From the NCBI GenBank assembly GCA_011032825.1, contig JAADJZ010000007.1, positions 372,001-436,000 on the forward strand: a stretch of DNA of 64,000 bases, written 5' to 3'. The position numbers were made by a program, and so were the translations under genes. The notes under the pieces are model-generated. The model searched no databases. It saw nothing but the letters and a program-made list of their open reading frames with translations, and had not been told where the DNA came from. This document shows positions 1 through 11,646 of this stretch, one piece after another (the first letter of the stretch is position 1; each line of letters opens with the position of its first letter). Source of the stretch: Massariosphaeria phaeospora. Taxonomy: Eukaryota > Ascomycota > Dothideomycetes > Pleosporales.

Positions 1-949
1 TTGCTAAAGAAGTCGAAGCTTTTTGTGTAGTAGCTTTTGCAATCGCAAACCTATTAGTTGTAGTCTACGCGATTTTGTTTCAAATAGCAATGCAATAGCT
101 TAGAGCGAAGCAAATTAACTTAGTTAGAAATAGTTTAGGTAGGTGCTAGCACAACTAGTTACCTAATAGCTTTAGCAAGCGCTATTTTGTTTTCGTTCTA
201 GTATAGAGCTTTTAACGCTTTGAAACAAATAAGTTTTATATAGTTTTACTTATTCTGCTACTAAGTTTTTAGCTTGTTAAAAGCTTACTTCGTAAAGAAG
301 TTCGATAGTGCGTTGTTATTTTTATCGTTTGAAAGTAAAGTGTTAGGATTTTCTTTAAAGCAAACTAGGTTATTCTAGCTTAGTTTAGCGCTAGAAGCGC
401 AACTACGCTTTAAAACGTTAGCACTATTACTAATCTAAACTTCTTTATTAGCATTTTTATTTTATTTGGTTTTATCTACGACTAGAAGTTAAGAAGTGCT
501 TAGTTGCATAACAGAACTTCTATCTAAGTGTTTTAAAAGCAACGTAGCTTAATTGTTAAATAAATCGAACATTGTAAACGAGATAATTAATCTTTTAAAA
601 GTATTTTAATAAAGCGATTTGAATGTAAGACTGCGTTTAATCGTAAGTTTAATAACACTTAAAATAGATTAATAGTATAGTAATAAAAATAGTATATTCG
701 TGTAAAAAAAACGAATTGCTATTTTAGTAGCAATTCGGTGCGAGGTACTTTTAAAAGCTTTGCAAAAAACTAGTCTAGCTCGTTATAGCCTATAGTAGCT
801 ATTAATTAAAAGAAAACAAATACGTAAAGCTACTTAGCTTTACACTTTTTAGCTATTCTTGCTATTTAACTAAGTACTTTTACTAACGTTTAAACTTCTA
901 TAGATCTTTGACTTTTTCGACTTTGTACTTTTCGTTTTTAAGTTTGATA
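1..949 (-). mobile_element. 3' part of decayed gypsy element B (chromodomain end)
   Basis: AT-rich, stop-riddled DNA that is the left-hand continuation of the minus-strand gypsy element found at 6923-9430. Read on the minus strand from 949 to about 800, the translation keeps a chromodomain-like pattern: a K-Y-K-V-E-K-V-K-D-L stretch, then K-F-K-R, then Y-L-V-K followed by a stop where a Trp (TGG to TAG) is expected. Chromodomains sit at the C-terminus of chromovirus integrases, so this piece lies downstream of integrase. Positions 1-790 are probably its 3' non-coding end and LTR, but I cannot delimit that LTR inside the window. Assignment is by order, phase and motif only. Confidence 0.6.
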
Positions 950-954
950 TTAGT
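950..954. repeat. Target-site duplication, left copy
   Basis: TTAGT directly before the 5' LTR; the same five bases follow the 3' LTR at 6918-6922. A 5 bp direct duplication is typical of Ty3/gypsy integration and fixes the element ends. Confidence 0.8.
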
Positions 955-1241
955 TGTAATAAGCTAAAAGCTCTATGAATTGCCTTGGTTGTAGAACTTT
1001 AGTAGCTATTAACGCTGTACGTAACAGCTTCGACGATACCTAAAAAAGCCTTGCTAGTTTCTAGTTAACGAAAGCTTTGCGGTATTAAGTTTTTACATAG
1101 CTTTCAAAAGCACTTTGCAAGTGCTTTAAAAGCTAACTAACTATAAAGTATGTAAAGCTTTTCTATTCGCGCTGTAGATAAACTCTATCGAATTTATTAT
1201 ATTTTACATTGGAACTAGCTATCTTTGGCAATTCTTTTTTA
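955..1241 (+). repeat. 5' LTR of element A
   Basis: 287 bp, starting TG and ending TA (a RIP-altered CA is likely). It aligns along its whole length with 6631-6917, differing mainly by transitions. The base after 1241 starts the internal region, where a primer-binding site is expected; no clean tRNA complement can be recognised there after the mutations. Confidence 0.85.
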
Positions 1242-2486
1242 TTTGAATTCGATTAATCTCTACGCAGTAAAGATCGTAAGATCTTTAAAGAGTACAATAC
1301 TTTTAGAAGTTAACAATAACTTACTAGAAATACTCTACAACGCAGCGAAAAAAGTTTTTAAAACTAAATTGCTATAATAGACGGTACTTAGAATGAGTAT
1401 ATCTAGATGCTAGTTGTAAAAGCTTGCAAGCTAGAAAGTAAAAGCTAAAGTAGCGAAGCAATTAAAGAAGCTCTACGAAAGCTAATAGATAACGACAAAC
1501 TTAATATAGAAACTTAAGAAATTCGTCTCAATGCAGCGAAAGCTACATACTCGAAAATATTCGTTACGAAACTCGTAATAAAACTACTTAAAAGAGTAAC
1601 GAGCAACTAGCTACTAGCAGCGAAGCTAGCTCTCGCGAAACTCTTAAATTTCAAGCAACTAGTTAACGAGAGTGCGCAAGTTCAAGCACTTATTAAAATA
1701 CTGCAAAACTAGGTTCAAGTTCTTTAGAAAGAAAAGAGAGCTGCGCTAGCAACACCGCTAACTTTTCTTAGTATTCCAACAGCTTCTATGCTAATTACAA
1801 AGCGCAATAAAATGCTTAACCTAGCTTAGTTTAATAGAACAAGATTAGACTATAGACAGTTTAAAGTTTAGGTAAAAAACAAAATGCTTAATAACAGAAA
1901 TCTAATTAAGAACTTATGCAGCTATATTTACAACTGCTTAACAAAGCAAGCAGCTACTACTAAACTCGCTTAGTATTAGAAATACTATAACGAAATAGCA
2001 AAGAAGTTCTAGAAGTACTTTAACGAGTACTACTAAAACTACATGCAAGCGCAAAAAGCGCTCAACCAACTCTTCGCTTTTAAGCAGAAGAAAATGTTTT
2101 TTTAAAAGTACAATAAAGAATTTATGCGCTTTGCGTACGACGCAAAAATAATAAGCAACGTAGCTACATTAAAAAACTAGTACAAAGCAAAGCTTTGCGC
2201 TAATTTACAAAACAAAATAGTTAGCGTTATTATTTCTCTAGCATAGCAACTCTAAGACCTAATAGAACAAGTTACTTAGATTAAAAAAAACCTAAACCGC
2301 GCGAAGGCAAACAACTAGTAGCAAACAATACTAAATTAATTAATAAGCAACACGAAGGCTATAAACTAGAAGCTAATAACTAAAGCTACTACCTAAGCAG
2401 TCTAGGCAGCTACTAACAACAAGAAGAAAAAGCAAGCCAAATAAGCAAACAACGCAAAAATAACAAAACAACAAAAGAATTACTTT

Positions 2487-2528
2487 TGCTTTTAATGTAG
2501 TTTAGCAACTTACATGTTTAATAAATGT
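2487..2528 (+). pseudogene. Gag zinc-knuckle relic
   Basis: In one frame the sequence gives C-x2-C-x4-Y-x4-C, with a stop inside the first loop. The retroviral-type knuckle is C-x2-C-x4-H-x4-C; the His codon CAC reads TAC (Tyr) here, the change a C-to-T mutation would make. Confidence 0.7.
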
Positions 2529-3854
2529 AAGCTCGCAGCTTTAAAAAAGCTTGCTACAACTTAAAAAGCAACTTTTAAACTAGTTAAGACGACAGCAAAA
2601 GTTAAAGAAGTTTTTAAGTTTAAAAACTTAAAAAACTAAACACTTCTAACTAAAAGCGCGGTTAAGAGTAGTAGAAAAAAAACACAGTTTCTTTATTAAA
2701 TAAGTTTCTAAAGTTTTGCTAGCGCTAGCTAAACGAGAAACTACTTACAGTACATGCAATTATTAATTAATTTATTTTCGCTTTAGCAATGCTCGACTTT
2801 GGGTGCACTACCTATAGTTCTGTTAGCAAAAAGTTTTGTAAAAAAAACTGTTTCTTGCGTATTTTGATAAAAGAAAAGCTTGTAGTAGGCATTAGCAAAC
2901 AAGTTGTTAAAGTTACAAAAGCTGCTTAATTTACAATAAACCTAAATAAGTACGAACAAACAGTTTAAGCGTACGTTATAACTAAGAATAACAAATACGA
3001 TATTATTCTAAAGCGCTTATAAATAAACGGAAGCTAGGTAACGCTAGCTCTAGCGAAAAAATCGATTTTTATCTATTTAATCGAAACACGCGTGCGAAGC
3101 TAGAAAGGAAAAAAGCTTAAACAAAAGCTTTAGCAAGTGTTCGCAGCCGCGTTTAGAATAATAATGTAGTAGTTTAAAAGAAAAAACTTTAGTGTTAAGA
3201 TTTTCGCCGCGTTTATAGCGAACATTTAGAAAGCTTTTTAAACTAAAGTAGTAGTCAACCTACGCCTAACGCTGCTTAACTAGATTAAAAAATTAGTATA
3301 CAGCGTTTATGCAGTCTAAGGCTAACAAATTATTTCTTTACCAAAGCCTAATAGACTACGGCATTAAACTAATTAGAAAAAACGAAAAAAAAGTAGAAGT
3401 TCTATAGGAACTTTTGTATAACATGTTTAAAAACAAACTATTAGTTTTGCAAAAGCAGCTTACTGCGTATTTAAATTGTAGGTTTATTAAAGTAAGTTGC
3501 TTCTAGGCTAAAGCGCTAGTGTTGTTTGCAAAGAAACTTAGTAAAAAGCTACGCTTTTGCGTAGACTATCAAGCGCTCAACGCTATTACAAAAAAAAACT
3601 AATACTTGCTGCTTTTAATTTACGAAACTCTAAATTAGCTTAGCTAAGCTAAATAGTTTACTAAGCTAAACGTTATCTAGGCCTTTTACAAAGTCCGAAT
3701 TGCTAAAAGAAACAAGTAGAAAATAGCTTTTCGTACAAGATTTAAATTGTACGAATAAATAGTTTGCTTATTTAGCTTTGCTAACGCTTTAAGTACGTTC
3801 TAGCAGTTTATTAACTACACTTTGCGTAATTACATTAACGTTAACGCTTTTGCA

Positions 3855-3866
3855 TACTTAGATAAT
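3855..3866 (+). pseudogene. Reverse transcriptase active-site relic
   Basis: Codons read Y-L-D-N followed by I-L-I-Y-F, corresponding to the Y-x-D-D box of gypsy reverse transcriptases. The second catalytic Asp is AAT (Asn), a G-to-A change, so the enzyme would be inactive even without the surrounding stops. Confidence 0.75.
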
Positions 3867-6630
3867 ATACTTATTTACTTTAAAAGTTCTTAAAAAAACT
3901 ACTAGCAACGTGTTAAAGAAGTTGTTAACAAGTTAAAAAAAGCGAGGTTACAACTCGATATTAAAAAATGCAAGTGTAAAGTAACTAAAACTAAATACTT
4001 TAGTTTTATTATTAAAGTAGGCAAGGAAATTAGCATAGATTTAGAAAAAGTCTGCGCAATTTTTGAATAAAAAGCTTCGGCCTTAGTTAAAGAAGTGCGA
4101 AACTTTGTTAGTTTTGCAAACTTTTACTAGCAGTTTATTCGCGCCTTTTTTGCAATTGTTTTTCTACTAACAAAGTTAACAAGAAAAAGCGTTGAATTTT
4201 GTTAAGAGCTTAAACAACAAGAAGCGTTTGACACGCTTAAGAAAAAGTTTATATCTAAGCCGTTATTAGCTTATTTTAACCTCGATTTGAAAACTGCTAT
4301 TAAAGCGGACGCTTTAGAAATAGCTACTAAAGAAGCGCTTTTTTAGAAAGCAAAAAACAACTTGTAGCGAGCAGTAGCTTACTACTTTGCTAAAATGTTA
4401 CTTGCAAAGTTCAACTACACTATTTACAACAAGAAATTATTAGCAGTAATTAAATGCATTACTAAATAAAAAGCAAAGCTTAAAGTAGTGCTAAAGATTA
4501 CGGTTTACACTAATTACAAGAACTTTTTGTACTTTACTATAGCAAAGTTACTAACAGAGCAACATGTTCGCTAGGCGAATATTTTTTTCAAATACAACCT
4601 AAAGTTTGTGTACTACCTTAGAGCGGCTAATAAAAAAGCAAACGCTTTTTTACAAAAGAAGCAGAATTTTCTCTAAAACTAAAACGATGTTCGGCTAAAA
4701 AGTCGTAAATTTTAACTTCTCAAACTAACTAGTGTGTTAAACGAGAATAATATTACAAAAAAAACTCTAAGCGTAATCTGCGCGTTTCTGCTCTATAGCA
4801 CTTTAATTTTAACGCTAAATGTACTCGCTAGTAAGCTCGATGCTTTCTACAAAGCAAATATAGCAAAAGTTCTAAAGCAAAATGTTTTTTTTTTAGATCA
4901 AAAGTGCAGGCTTTAAAAAGCAAAATGCTGCGAGTTCTAGACGAAATGCTGCTAGACGAGAAAAAAATGCTAGTACAAAAAACAATGCTAAAGATAATAC
5001 AAAAAAGCTGTTCTTAGATAAACTTTAGAATAGAAAAGTTCAAGAAAACAATTTATACTAGAAAGCTTTAGAGGCCGTAAAGAAAAGCTAAACTAAAAAA
5101 AGTACTTGTAAGAAGTTTTCTTTAGGCTTTTAATTAAAAGTGTCTTTAGCGAATTGCGCTGTTAAAAACAACGCGCTTTTTTACTAAAAAAAGAAATAAG
5201 TGCCGAAAACGTATTAACTGCGTACTAGATTAATTTTTGAAGCTTACAACTCGCTTATTGCAAAGCACTTTAGCAAAAAGAACACTTATAATATTCTTAA
5301 AAGAGATTTCTTTTAGCTAAGAATAAGCTTAAACATTTGATAGTACATTGCCAACTGCTATGCATGTAGACGAGCGAAACTATAGCAAGAAATAAAAAGT
5401 AGTTTTCTTCGCTCGCTTCTCGTTTTAGATAAAATCTAGAAAAAACTTTTTATAGACTTTATTACTAACCTGCTAAAAAGCAAAGAGTGCACGAATCTAC
5501 TAGTTATTACAAACTAATTAAGCAAGAATATAATCTTAATTTCTATAGCGAAAATTAACGCAGCAACTGTAGCAAAGGTATTTATTAAAAAAGTAGTAGC
5601 TTACTACTAGCTTTCTAACGCTATTGTTTCTAACTAAAAAGCACAATTTGTAAGTAAATTCTAAAAAACGCTTTGCAAAGAGCTTAGAATTGTAAAGCAG
5701 CTATCTACAACTTTTCACTCAAAAACCAACAAAGCTACAAAAAAAGCAAATTTAACAATTAAAACTATTTTAAGACTATTTGTAAACTAGAACTAAAAGA
5801 ACTAAGCGCAGCTATGCTCTATCGTACAAATCGCAATTCAAAAACAAAAAGCAGTGTTAACAAAAGTAAGCTTTTTTTTTCTTTAGCATAGTTACGAGAT
5901 AGACTTAATCTAGCTCTAAGCAAAGAAAAAAGCGGATACGCTCTACTAGGCAACTTTAGACTCTAAGCAAAGCGCAGCAGAAATAGCTAAAAAAATAAAA
6001 AAAGTTATTAACTTCGCGCAAGCTGCTATAGCGAAGGCTTAATAAGAGCAAAAAAAATAAGCAAATTAACATAGAAAAAAAGCGCCGCTGCTTCGAGTAG
6101 AAGATAAAGTGTAGTTGCAATATAAAAAACACATCTCTAATAAGCGCTTAAGCAAGAAACTAAACTAGAAAAATAGCAAATATATAGTTTTACAAGTTAA
6201 GTTTCTAGGCAACGTAGTTTTAAACACACTTTTTAAGATAAATCTAATATTTTCGATAAATAGGCTTAGACTTGCGGCACACAATTCTTTAGAAAGCTAG
6301 ACAGTATTTAATTAGCGCCTAAGAAGCGTTACCGTAGAAAGCGAGTAAAAATAGCTAGTTAAGCGCATTACAAGCGAGCGCTAGAAAAAAGTCAAAAGAA
6401 GTTGAATGCTAAAATATTAGGTTAAATAAACTAGCTATAACTAGCCTACATAGAAACTAGCGCTAAAACTCGAAAACACAAAAGCTTTATCTACTTAGCA
6501 AGAATTTTCGGTAGCTTACTAGAACGCTAATAGAAAATTGCTAAAAAACTTTCAAAACAGCACGCCTTTAGAAAGAACGCTAGAACGCTAACGAAGTAAG
6601 TAAATTGCTATAAATTAGAAAAAAAGCTTA

Positions 6631-6917
6631 TGTAATAGGCTAAAAGCTCTATAAATTGCTTTAGTTTTAGAACTTTAGTAGCTATTAACGCTGTACGTAA
6701 CAGCTTCGACGATACCTAAAAAAGCCTCGCTAGTTTCTAGTTAACGAAGGCTTTGCGGTATTGAGTTTTTACATAGCTTCTAAAAGCGCTTCGCAAGTGC
6801 TTCAAAAGCTAACTAACTATAAAGTATATAGAGCTCTTCTGTCCGCGCTGTAGATAGACTCTATTAAATTTATTATATTCTACATTAAAACTAGCTATTT
6901 TTAGCGATTCTTTTTTA
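6631..6917 (+). repeat. 3' LTR of element A
   Basis: 287 bp copy of 955-1241 in the same orientation. An A-rich purine run (AGAAAAAAAG, about 6616-6626) just upstream is a plausible polypurine tract. The two LTRs differ at many positions, nearly all transitions, which would exaggerate the insertion age if read with a normal substitution clock. Confidence 0.85.
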
Positions 6918-6922
6918 TTAGT
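6918..6922. repeat. Target-site duplication, right copy
   Basis: TTAGT directly after the 3' LTR, matching 950-954. Confidence 0.8.
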
Positions 6923-9430
6923 TGCTACTTCGGCGTTTAGTAGTGCTAGTTTAAAAAGTAATTTGTAAAAAACTAGATGTATGCGCATGCTTATAAGTAG
7001 CTATAGTTTAAACAATACAAGTTTTTTAACTTTTAAGATTTTAAACGGTTTTACTCGAAAGTTGTTTAATTTGTTGCATAGTTGTTTAGTTTTTAGATTT
7101 TTTTGTAAAAGAAAAACTCTATTTCTCTCTTTAAAAGTTGGTTTCTTAAGCTTTTTTTTATTTGTTAACTTAGCTGTCGTAAAGTTCCTTTAAGCAATTC
7201 GTTTGCTTAATTCGTTGTATAATTTTTGCATTCTAAAAGCTTTGTTGTTTGCTGCTAGCAAAATCCTTTTAATATTCTTTAGATTTTAATAAGCTGCTAG
7301 CTTATATTTATAATTTGCGTAGTATAGCGAGTGTTTTATTGTTGTAAACTTTGTACTGTTGTATGCCAATTGTGCTGTTAGTAAAAGTTTAACTTAGTTG
7401 TTTTGCAACTTGTTAGTATACATTTGTAGGTACTATTCTAGCGTTTAGTTTATTCGTTTTGTCTAGCTTTTTGTTTGTAGGTAAAAGCTAGTTAATAGCT
7501 TCTTTGCAACTTTCAACTAAACTAAGAACGTATTCTAAAACTTTAATGTAAACAGCTTTTTTTTATTTGTAATAAACTGTTCTAGCAATTTGTAATTAGC
7601 AACAAGTGTTTTTGTAACTTCGTAAGCTATTTTTTCTACTGTAATTAATTTCTCTGTTAGTACAAAATATAATTCTTTAGTTAATTAGTTTACAATTACC
7701 AAGATCGAGTTGCATAGCCGTGCTAATTTAGGTTTTAACAATTTTAAAAGCTTTACTATAAAGTATATTGTAACGCTAATTTATAAGCGTACGAGTAGTT
7801 CTAGTAGTTAAAGTAATTCGTAGAGCTTATGTTTTTTAAGTTTGTTTTTTAAACAATTTAAATAGTTGCCTATTGCTTTTTAAACTGTATTTTGTACGTA
7901 GAGCATTAAGTACTTGTTTAAAATTTGTTAAACTATTTTGTTAATTTCTAAGTGTTTATATGCTTGTAAAGCATGTAATTTCTAAGTAAGCTATATAGCT
8001 TAGGTATTATTCGTAACTATTTATCTTTGCTAGTCGTTTTTGCTTTATTTTTAGTGCATTTTTTTTTAATGCTTGTAACTCTAGCTATTTTAGCTAATTG
8101 TAGTTAGTTGTATTTGAGAGTTTTGTTTGAGTTTCGTTGTAATACTAGATTGTGCGTAACTAGTTTGTTAGTTTCTATAAAGTTTAATTTTCAACTAAGT
8201 ACGTTTGCAGCTTTATTGTTAGTTTCTTTGCGATAGTAAATTTTGATGTTATAATCTGCTATAAATTTAGCTTATCTAACTTGTTGTTAGTTTAATTTTT
8301 TAGTTGTAGTAAAGTTGGTAAAGTTTTAGTAGTTTAAATACACTTGTACTTAATGCCTTGCTTTTTTTAGCTGCGCTTTCTACTATTCAAAAGCGTTTAT
8401 TATTGCTAATAGCTTTTTGTTGTAAACATCGTAGTTAAGTTCTACTTCTAAGAACTTTCTAGAATAGTAGAATACTAGTTTTTATGTTCTATTGTTGCAT
8501 TGTTGTAAAAGTATTGCTCTTAATGCGTAGTTCAAAGCATTAGTTTTTACTTAAGTTTTTTTTTTCAAGTTGTGCATTTGTAGTATTAGTGTTGTAGTAA
8601 ACTTTTTTTTAAGTTCTTAAAACGCTTGTTCTTGTGTTTTCGTTTATTTGAATTTTTTATTTTTTTTAGTAACTTCTAAAAGTAGTGTCGTAGTTTTAAA
8701 GTAATCTTTAATAAACTTTTAATAGAAATTAGCAAATTCTAAAAAGAACTACACGTTTTTACTATTTTAGAAGTTAGCTATTTCTGTATAGTTTGAATTT
8801 TCTTCGAGTCTATTAATACACTTTCTTTTAAGATAATAAATCTAAGATAGCTAGTTTTTGTAACGTGAAATTTATACTTTTTTAGGTAAAGTAGTAGCTA
8901 GTACTGCTTTATTTTCTGTAGCACTTTCTTAACATGTTTTTAATATTCTTTAAGCGTTTCTTTAGAGTATTTTAATACGTTGTCTAAGTACGCTGTAACA
9001 AAAATGTTTAAGTATTTATATAGTACTTTGTTAATTAAAGCCTAAAACGTAGCTAGGGCATTAGTTAATTTAAATAGTATAACTTAATACTCGTAGAGTT
9101 TATATTAAGTTTTAAAAGCGGTTAACTATTCGTGCTTTTTTGTAATTCTAATGCAATAGTATTCGTTTCGTACGTTAAGTTTTGTAATTTATTTTACTTT
9201 TTAAAGTTAATCTATAAGCTTCTAAATAAGCGGTAGTAGATATTTGTTTTTTTGTGTAACGTTGTTAAGCTGTTGATAGTCTACGCATAGTTTCAATTCT
9301 TCGTTTTTCTTTAGTACGAACAATATTAGCGAAGCTATTAGACTTTTGCTTAGTTGTATGTATTCTCGCTAGATATTTCTTTAAATGTATTTTTTTAATT
9401 CTTTTTGCTAGTTGTAAGTTAGGAGATACA
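6923..9430 (-). mobile_element. 5' part of decayed gypsy element B (RT to integrase)
   Basis: Minus-strand relic of a second Ty3/gypsy element. At 9263-9290 the translation reads L-C-V-D-Y-Q-Q-L-N, a conserved reverse-transcriptase block, and 8979-8990 encodes Y-L-D-N, again the Y-x-D-D box with Asp to Asn. RNase H-like sequence follows around 8400-8700 and integrase-like sequence around 7200-7990, all full of stops. The reading frame at its lower end continues, once element A is removed, into the chromodomain at 949-800. No gag or 5' LTR was found above 9430, so the element is either truncated or mutated past recognition there. Confidence 0.7.
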
Positions 9431-9682
9431 TTAGGCCTAGTTGTAGTTTTTTTTTTTTCAAGAATAATCTTGTGTACGCTAGCGAATAGGTAGAAAGTAC
9501 TTATTGTTAAGTATAAGTTAAGTTAGAGTCGTACAAACCTAAAGTTAAAGTTAAGTTAAAGTAATTAAAGCGTAGGTTAAAGTTAGGTTATAAGTACTAC
9601 TTTTAGGTTAATAAGCCTATTATAACTAGCTGTTATAATTATAAAAAAAAATATATATTAAAATATAAAATTGTACAAGTTT
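9431..9682. other. AT-rich block with TAAGTTA-type repeats
   Basis: No coding sequence. The words TAAGTTA and AAAGTTAAG recur many times between about 9495 and 9600, and their complements recur at 9745-9790, so the whole block is loosely inverted around the palindrome at 9683-9744. Confidence 0.5.
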
Positions 9683-9744
9683 GTGCTAACTTAACTTATA
9701 CTTACGCTAAAACGTTTTAGCGTAGGTATAAGTTAGGTTAGCAC
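9683..9744. repeat. 62 bp near-perfect palindrome
   Basis: The left 31 bases are the reverse complement of the right 31 bases except for two pairs. At both exceptions the left arm has T where the complement of the right arm demands C. The centre is AAAC/GTTT at 9713/9714 with no loop. The two differences are what RIP of an originally perfect palindrome would leave. Confidence 0.75.
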
Positions 9745-10178
9745 TAGAGTTTTACTTAAGCTAACTTAACTTTAACTTAACCTATACCTATTTACTACTC
9801 TAATTTTGTAATTTTATTTTTAGTAGTTTGCTAGGTCGTGCTTTTTGTTTTCTTTAAAAAAGCTTTCAAACTTCGTTTGGTATTTGGTAGAGAAGTTTTC
9901 GAACTTTTTTTTTTATTCTTTAAAGAAATTGGATTGTAGTTCGCTTGTTTTTAGAAGCGCAACTCGTTGTATCTATATAACGCCTATTTGTTAAGAGTTT
10001 TTTTTACAAATTCTTGCGATTTTGTAAAGTAAAATTAAACTAATTTTTTTGTTCTTAAGTAAGCTTTAAATTGTCGATTTGTTTTGTAGTGCTGCAGTAA
10101 CTTTCTTTTCAAGCCTTTAGCTACGTATTGTTTCGTTTTTTTAATTAATGTTAAAGTTGTGTTTTTGTAGCTAGTCGT
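9745..10178. other. RIP-degraded AT-rich DNA, unassigned
   Basis: T-rich stretch without recognisable domains. A 66-codon minus-strand frame at 10,035-10,235 starts inside the inverted repeat copy and has no family resemblance, so I do not call it a gene. Confidence 0.4.
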
Positions 10179-10578
10179 AACGTACTTTACGAGTAGTTGA
10201 GCTACACGAGTTCGCGAAACACTTTTGCCAAGCAAATTATCTAATATTATAACCTTAATACCTTTTTTAATAGTAGGCCTATTAGAATAATTTATACACT
10301 GTTTTAAAGCTCTAAGCTAGAACTTTAAAATCTACTAAAAATTACCTAAATAGGCTAAGTACTACTAGAGTTTTTTAAGTTTAAAGATAAAAAGCTCGCT
10401 TAAGCTCTATATCTAGTATCTAGTAGAATTCTACTATAATAAACTTTTATATTCTAAAATATTCTTATTTATATTATATATTAAAGTACTAGAAAGTTTT
10501 ATAGCGTGTAGCCTAAGATTAAAGCTACTAGATAGGTTAGAAAGTAGCTTACTTTCTTTATACTAGCTAAGTATAAAT
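10179..10578 (-). repeat. Inverted partial copy of 511 bp repeat family
   Basis: About 400 bp colinear with the reverse complement of 10,690-11,090. The outer end (AACGTACTTT at 10,179) pairs with AAAGTACGTT at 11,081-11,090, and a GC-richer stretch around 10,195-10,235 pairs almost perfectly with 11,035-11,075. The inner part is more diverged. Confidence 0.75.
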
Positions 10579-11090
10579 ATCTATATATAACTATTAAAAC
10601 CTAATGTAAAACTACTTAATAGTTTAGTACTTAGTATAATTATACTATATAAGCTTTAAAAAAGTAGTATTATTTAGAGTTATAATAGTACTAATACTTT
10701 ATACTTAGTAGGTTTTATATATAAACTCTAATTCTATCTAATAGCTTTGATTCTAAGCTATATACTATATAACTTTCTAGAACTCTAACTTACAGTATAA
10801 ATAAGAATATTTTAAAATATAAAAGTTTATTATAGTAGAATTCTACTAGATACTAGGTATAGAGCTTAAGCAAGCTTTTTATCTTTAAACTTAAAAAACT
10901 CTAGTAGTACTTAGCCTATTTAGGTAATTTTTAGTAGATTTTAAAGTTCTAGCTTAGAGCTTTAAAACAGTGTATAAATTATTCTAATAGGCTTACTATT
11001 AAGAAAGGTATTAAAGTTATAATATTAGATAATTTGCTTGGCAAAAGTGTTTCGCGAACTCGTGTAGCTTAACTACTCGTAAAGTACGTT
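10579..11090 (+). repeat. 511 bp repeat family, tandem copy 1
   Basis: Starts ATCTATA and ends AAAGTACGTT; the next copy starts at once. Matches 11,091-11,600 along its whole length with scattered transitions and small indels. No coding potential. Confidence 0.75.
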
Positions 11091-11600
11091 ATCTATAAAT
11101 AACTATTAAAACCTAATACAAAACTACTTAATACTTTAGTACTTAATATAATTACACTTTATTAACTTTAAAAAAGTAATAATATCTATAGTTATAATAG
11201 TACTACTTTTTTAATTTTAGTTAGATTATATATAAGCTTTTACTTTATATATTAGCTTTGATTCTAGACTACACGCTATATAACTTTCTAGTACTTTAAC
11301 TTATACTATAAAGAATAAAACACTAGAATATTAAAGTTTATTATAGTAGTTTAATACTAGATACTAGGTATAAAGCTTAAGCGAGCTTTTTTTATTTATA
11401 CTTTAATAACTCTAGCTATACTAGTTCTATTTAGGTAATTTTTAAATAATTCTATAGCTTTAACTTAGAGCTTTACAAAGATATAAAAACTATTAAAAAA
11501 ACTTATTAATAAAAAAGTTATTACGGTTATAGTATTAGATAAATTGCTTGGCAAAAGTAAGTAGCTAACCTATGTAAGCAGCTAAGTTGTAAAGTACGTT
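11091..11600 (+). repeat. 511 bp repeat family, tandem copy 2
   Basis: Starts ATCTATAAATAAC and ends AAAGTACGTT. It is followed by ATCTA at 11,601, the first bases of a further unit, so the array was probably longer or cut there. It has more substitutions than copy 1. Confidence 0.75.
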
Positions 11601-11646
11601 ATCTAAAGCATTTGCACTGCAAAGTACGCAATTCTGCTATTTATTA

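Larger units (their letters stand above)
955..6917 (+). mobile_element. RIP-decayed Ty3/gypsy chromovirus (element A)
   Basis: A full-length but dead LTR retrotransposon. Internal order follows Ty3/gypsy: gag with zinc-knuckle relic (2487-2528), protease relic near 2790-2830 (L-D-F-G-C-T, normally D-S-G), reverse transcriptase with its active-site box at 3855-3866, RNase H around 4200-4700 (an E-A-F-D-T-L-K-K-K-F-like start is readable), integrase around 5300-5800 (C-x2-C of the zinc-binding region, then a core-like stretch), and a C-terminal chromodomain near 6340-6500. Every domain carries many TAA/TAG stops, so no protein is possible. The changes fit C-to-T and G-to-A mutation: His to Tyr in the zinc knuckle and the second catalytic Asp to Asn in reverse transcriptase. 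Confidence 0.85.

Noticed and set aside
9495..9790. Telomere-like AAGTTAGGTTA sequence
   Set aside because: The repeats are irregular and lack the fungal TTAGGG period, and they occur in both orientations around a palindrome.
10035..10235. 66-codon minus-strand frame in the AT-rich block
   Set aside because: It runs into the inverted repeat copy, has no family resemblance and lies in RIP-altered DNA; probably chance or a tiny relic.
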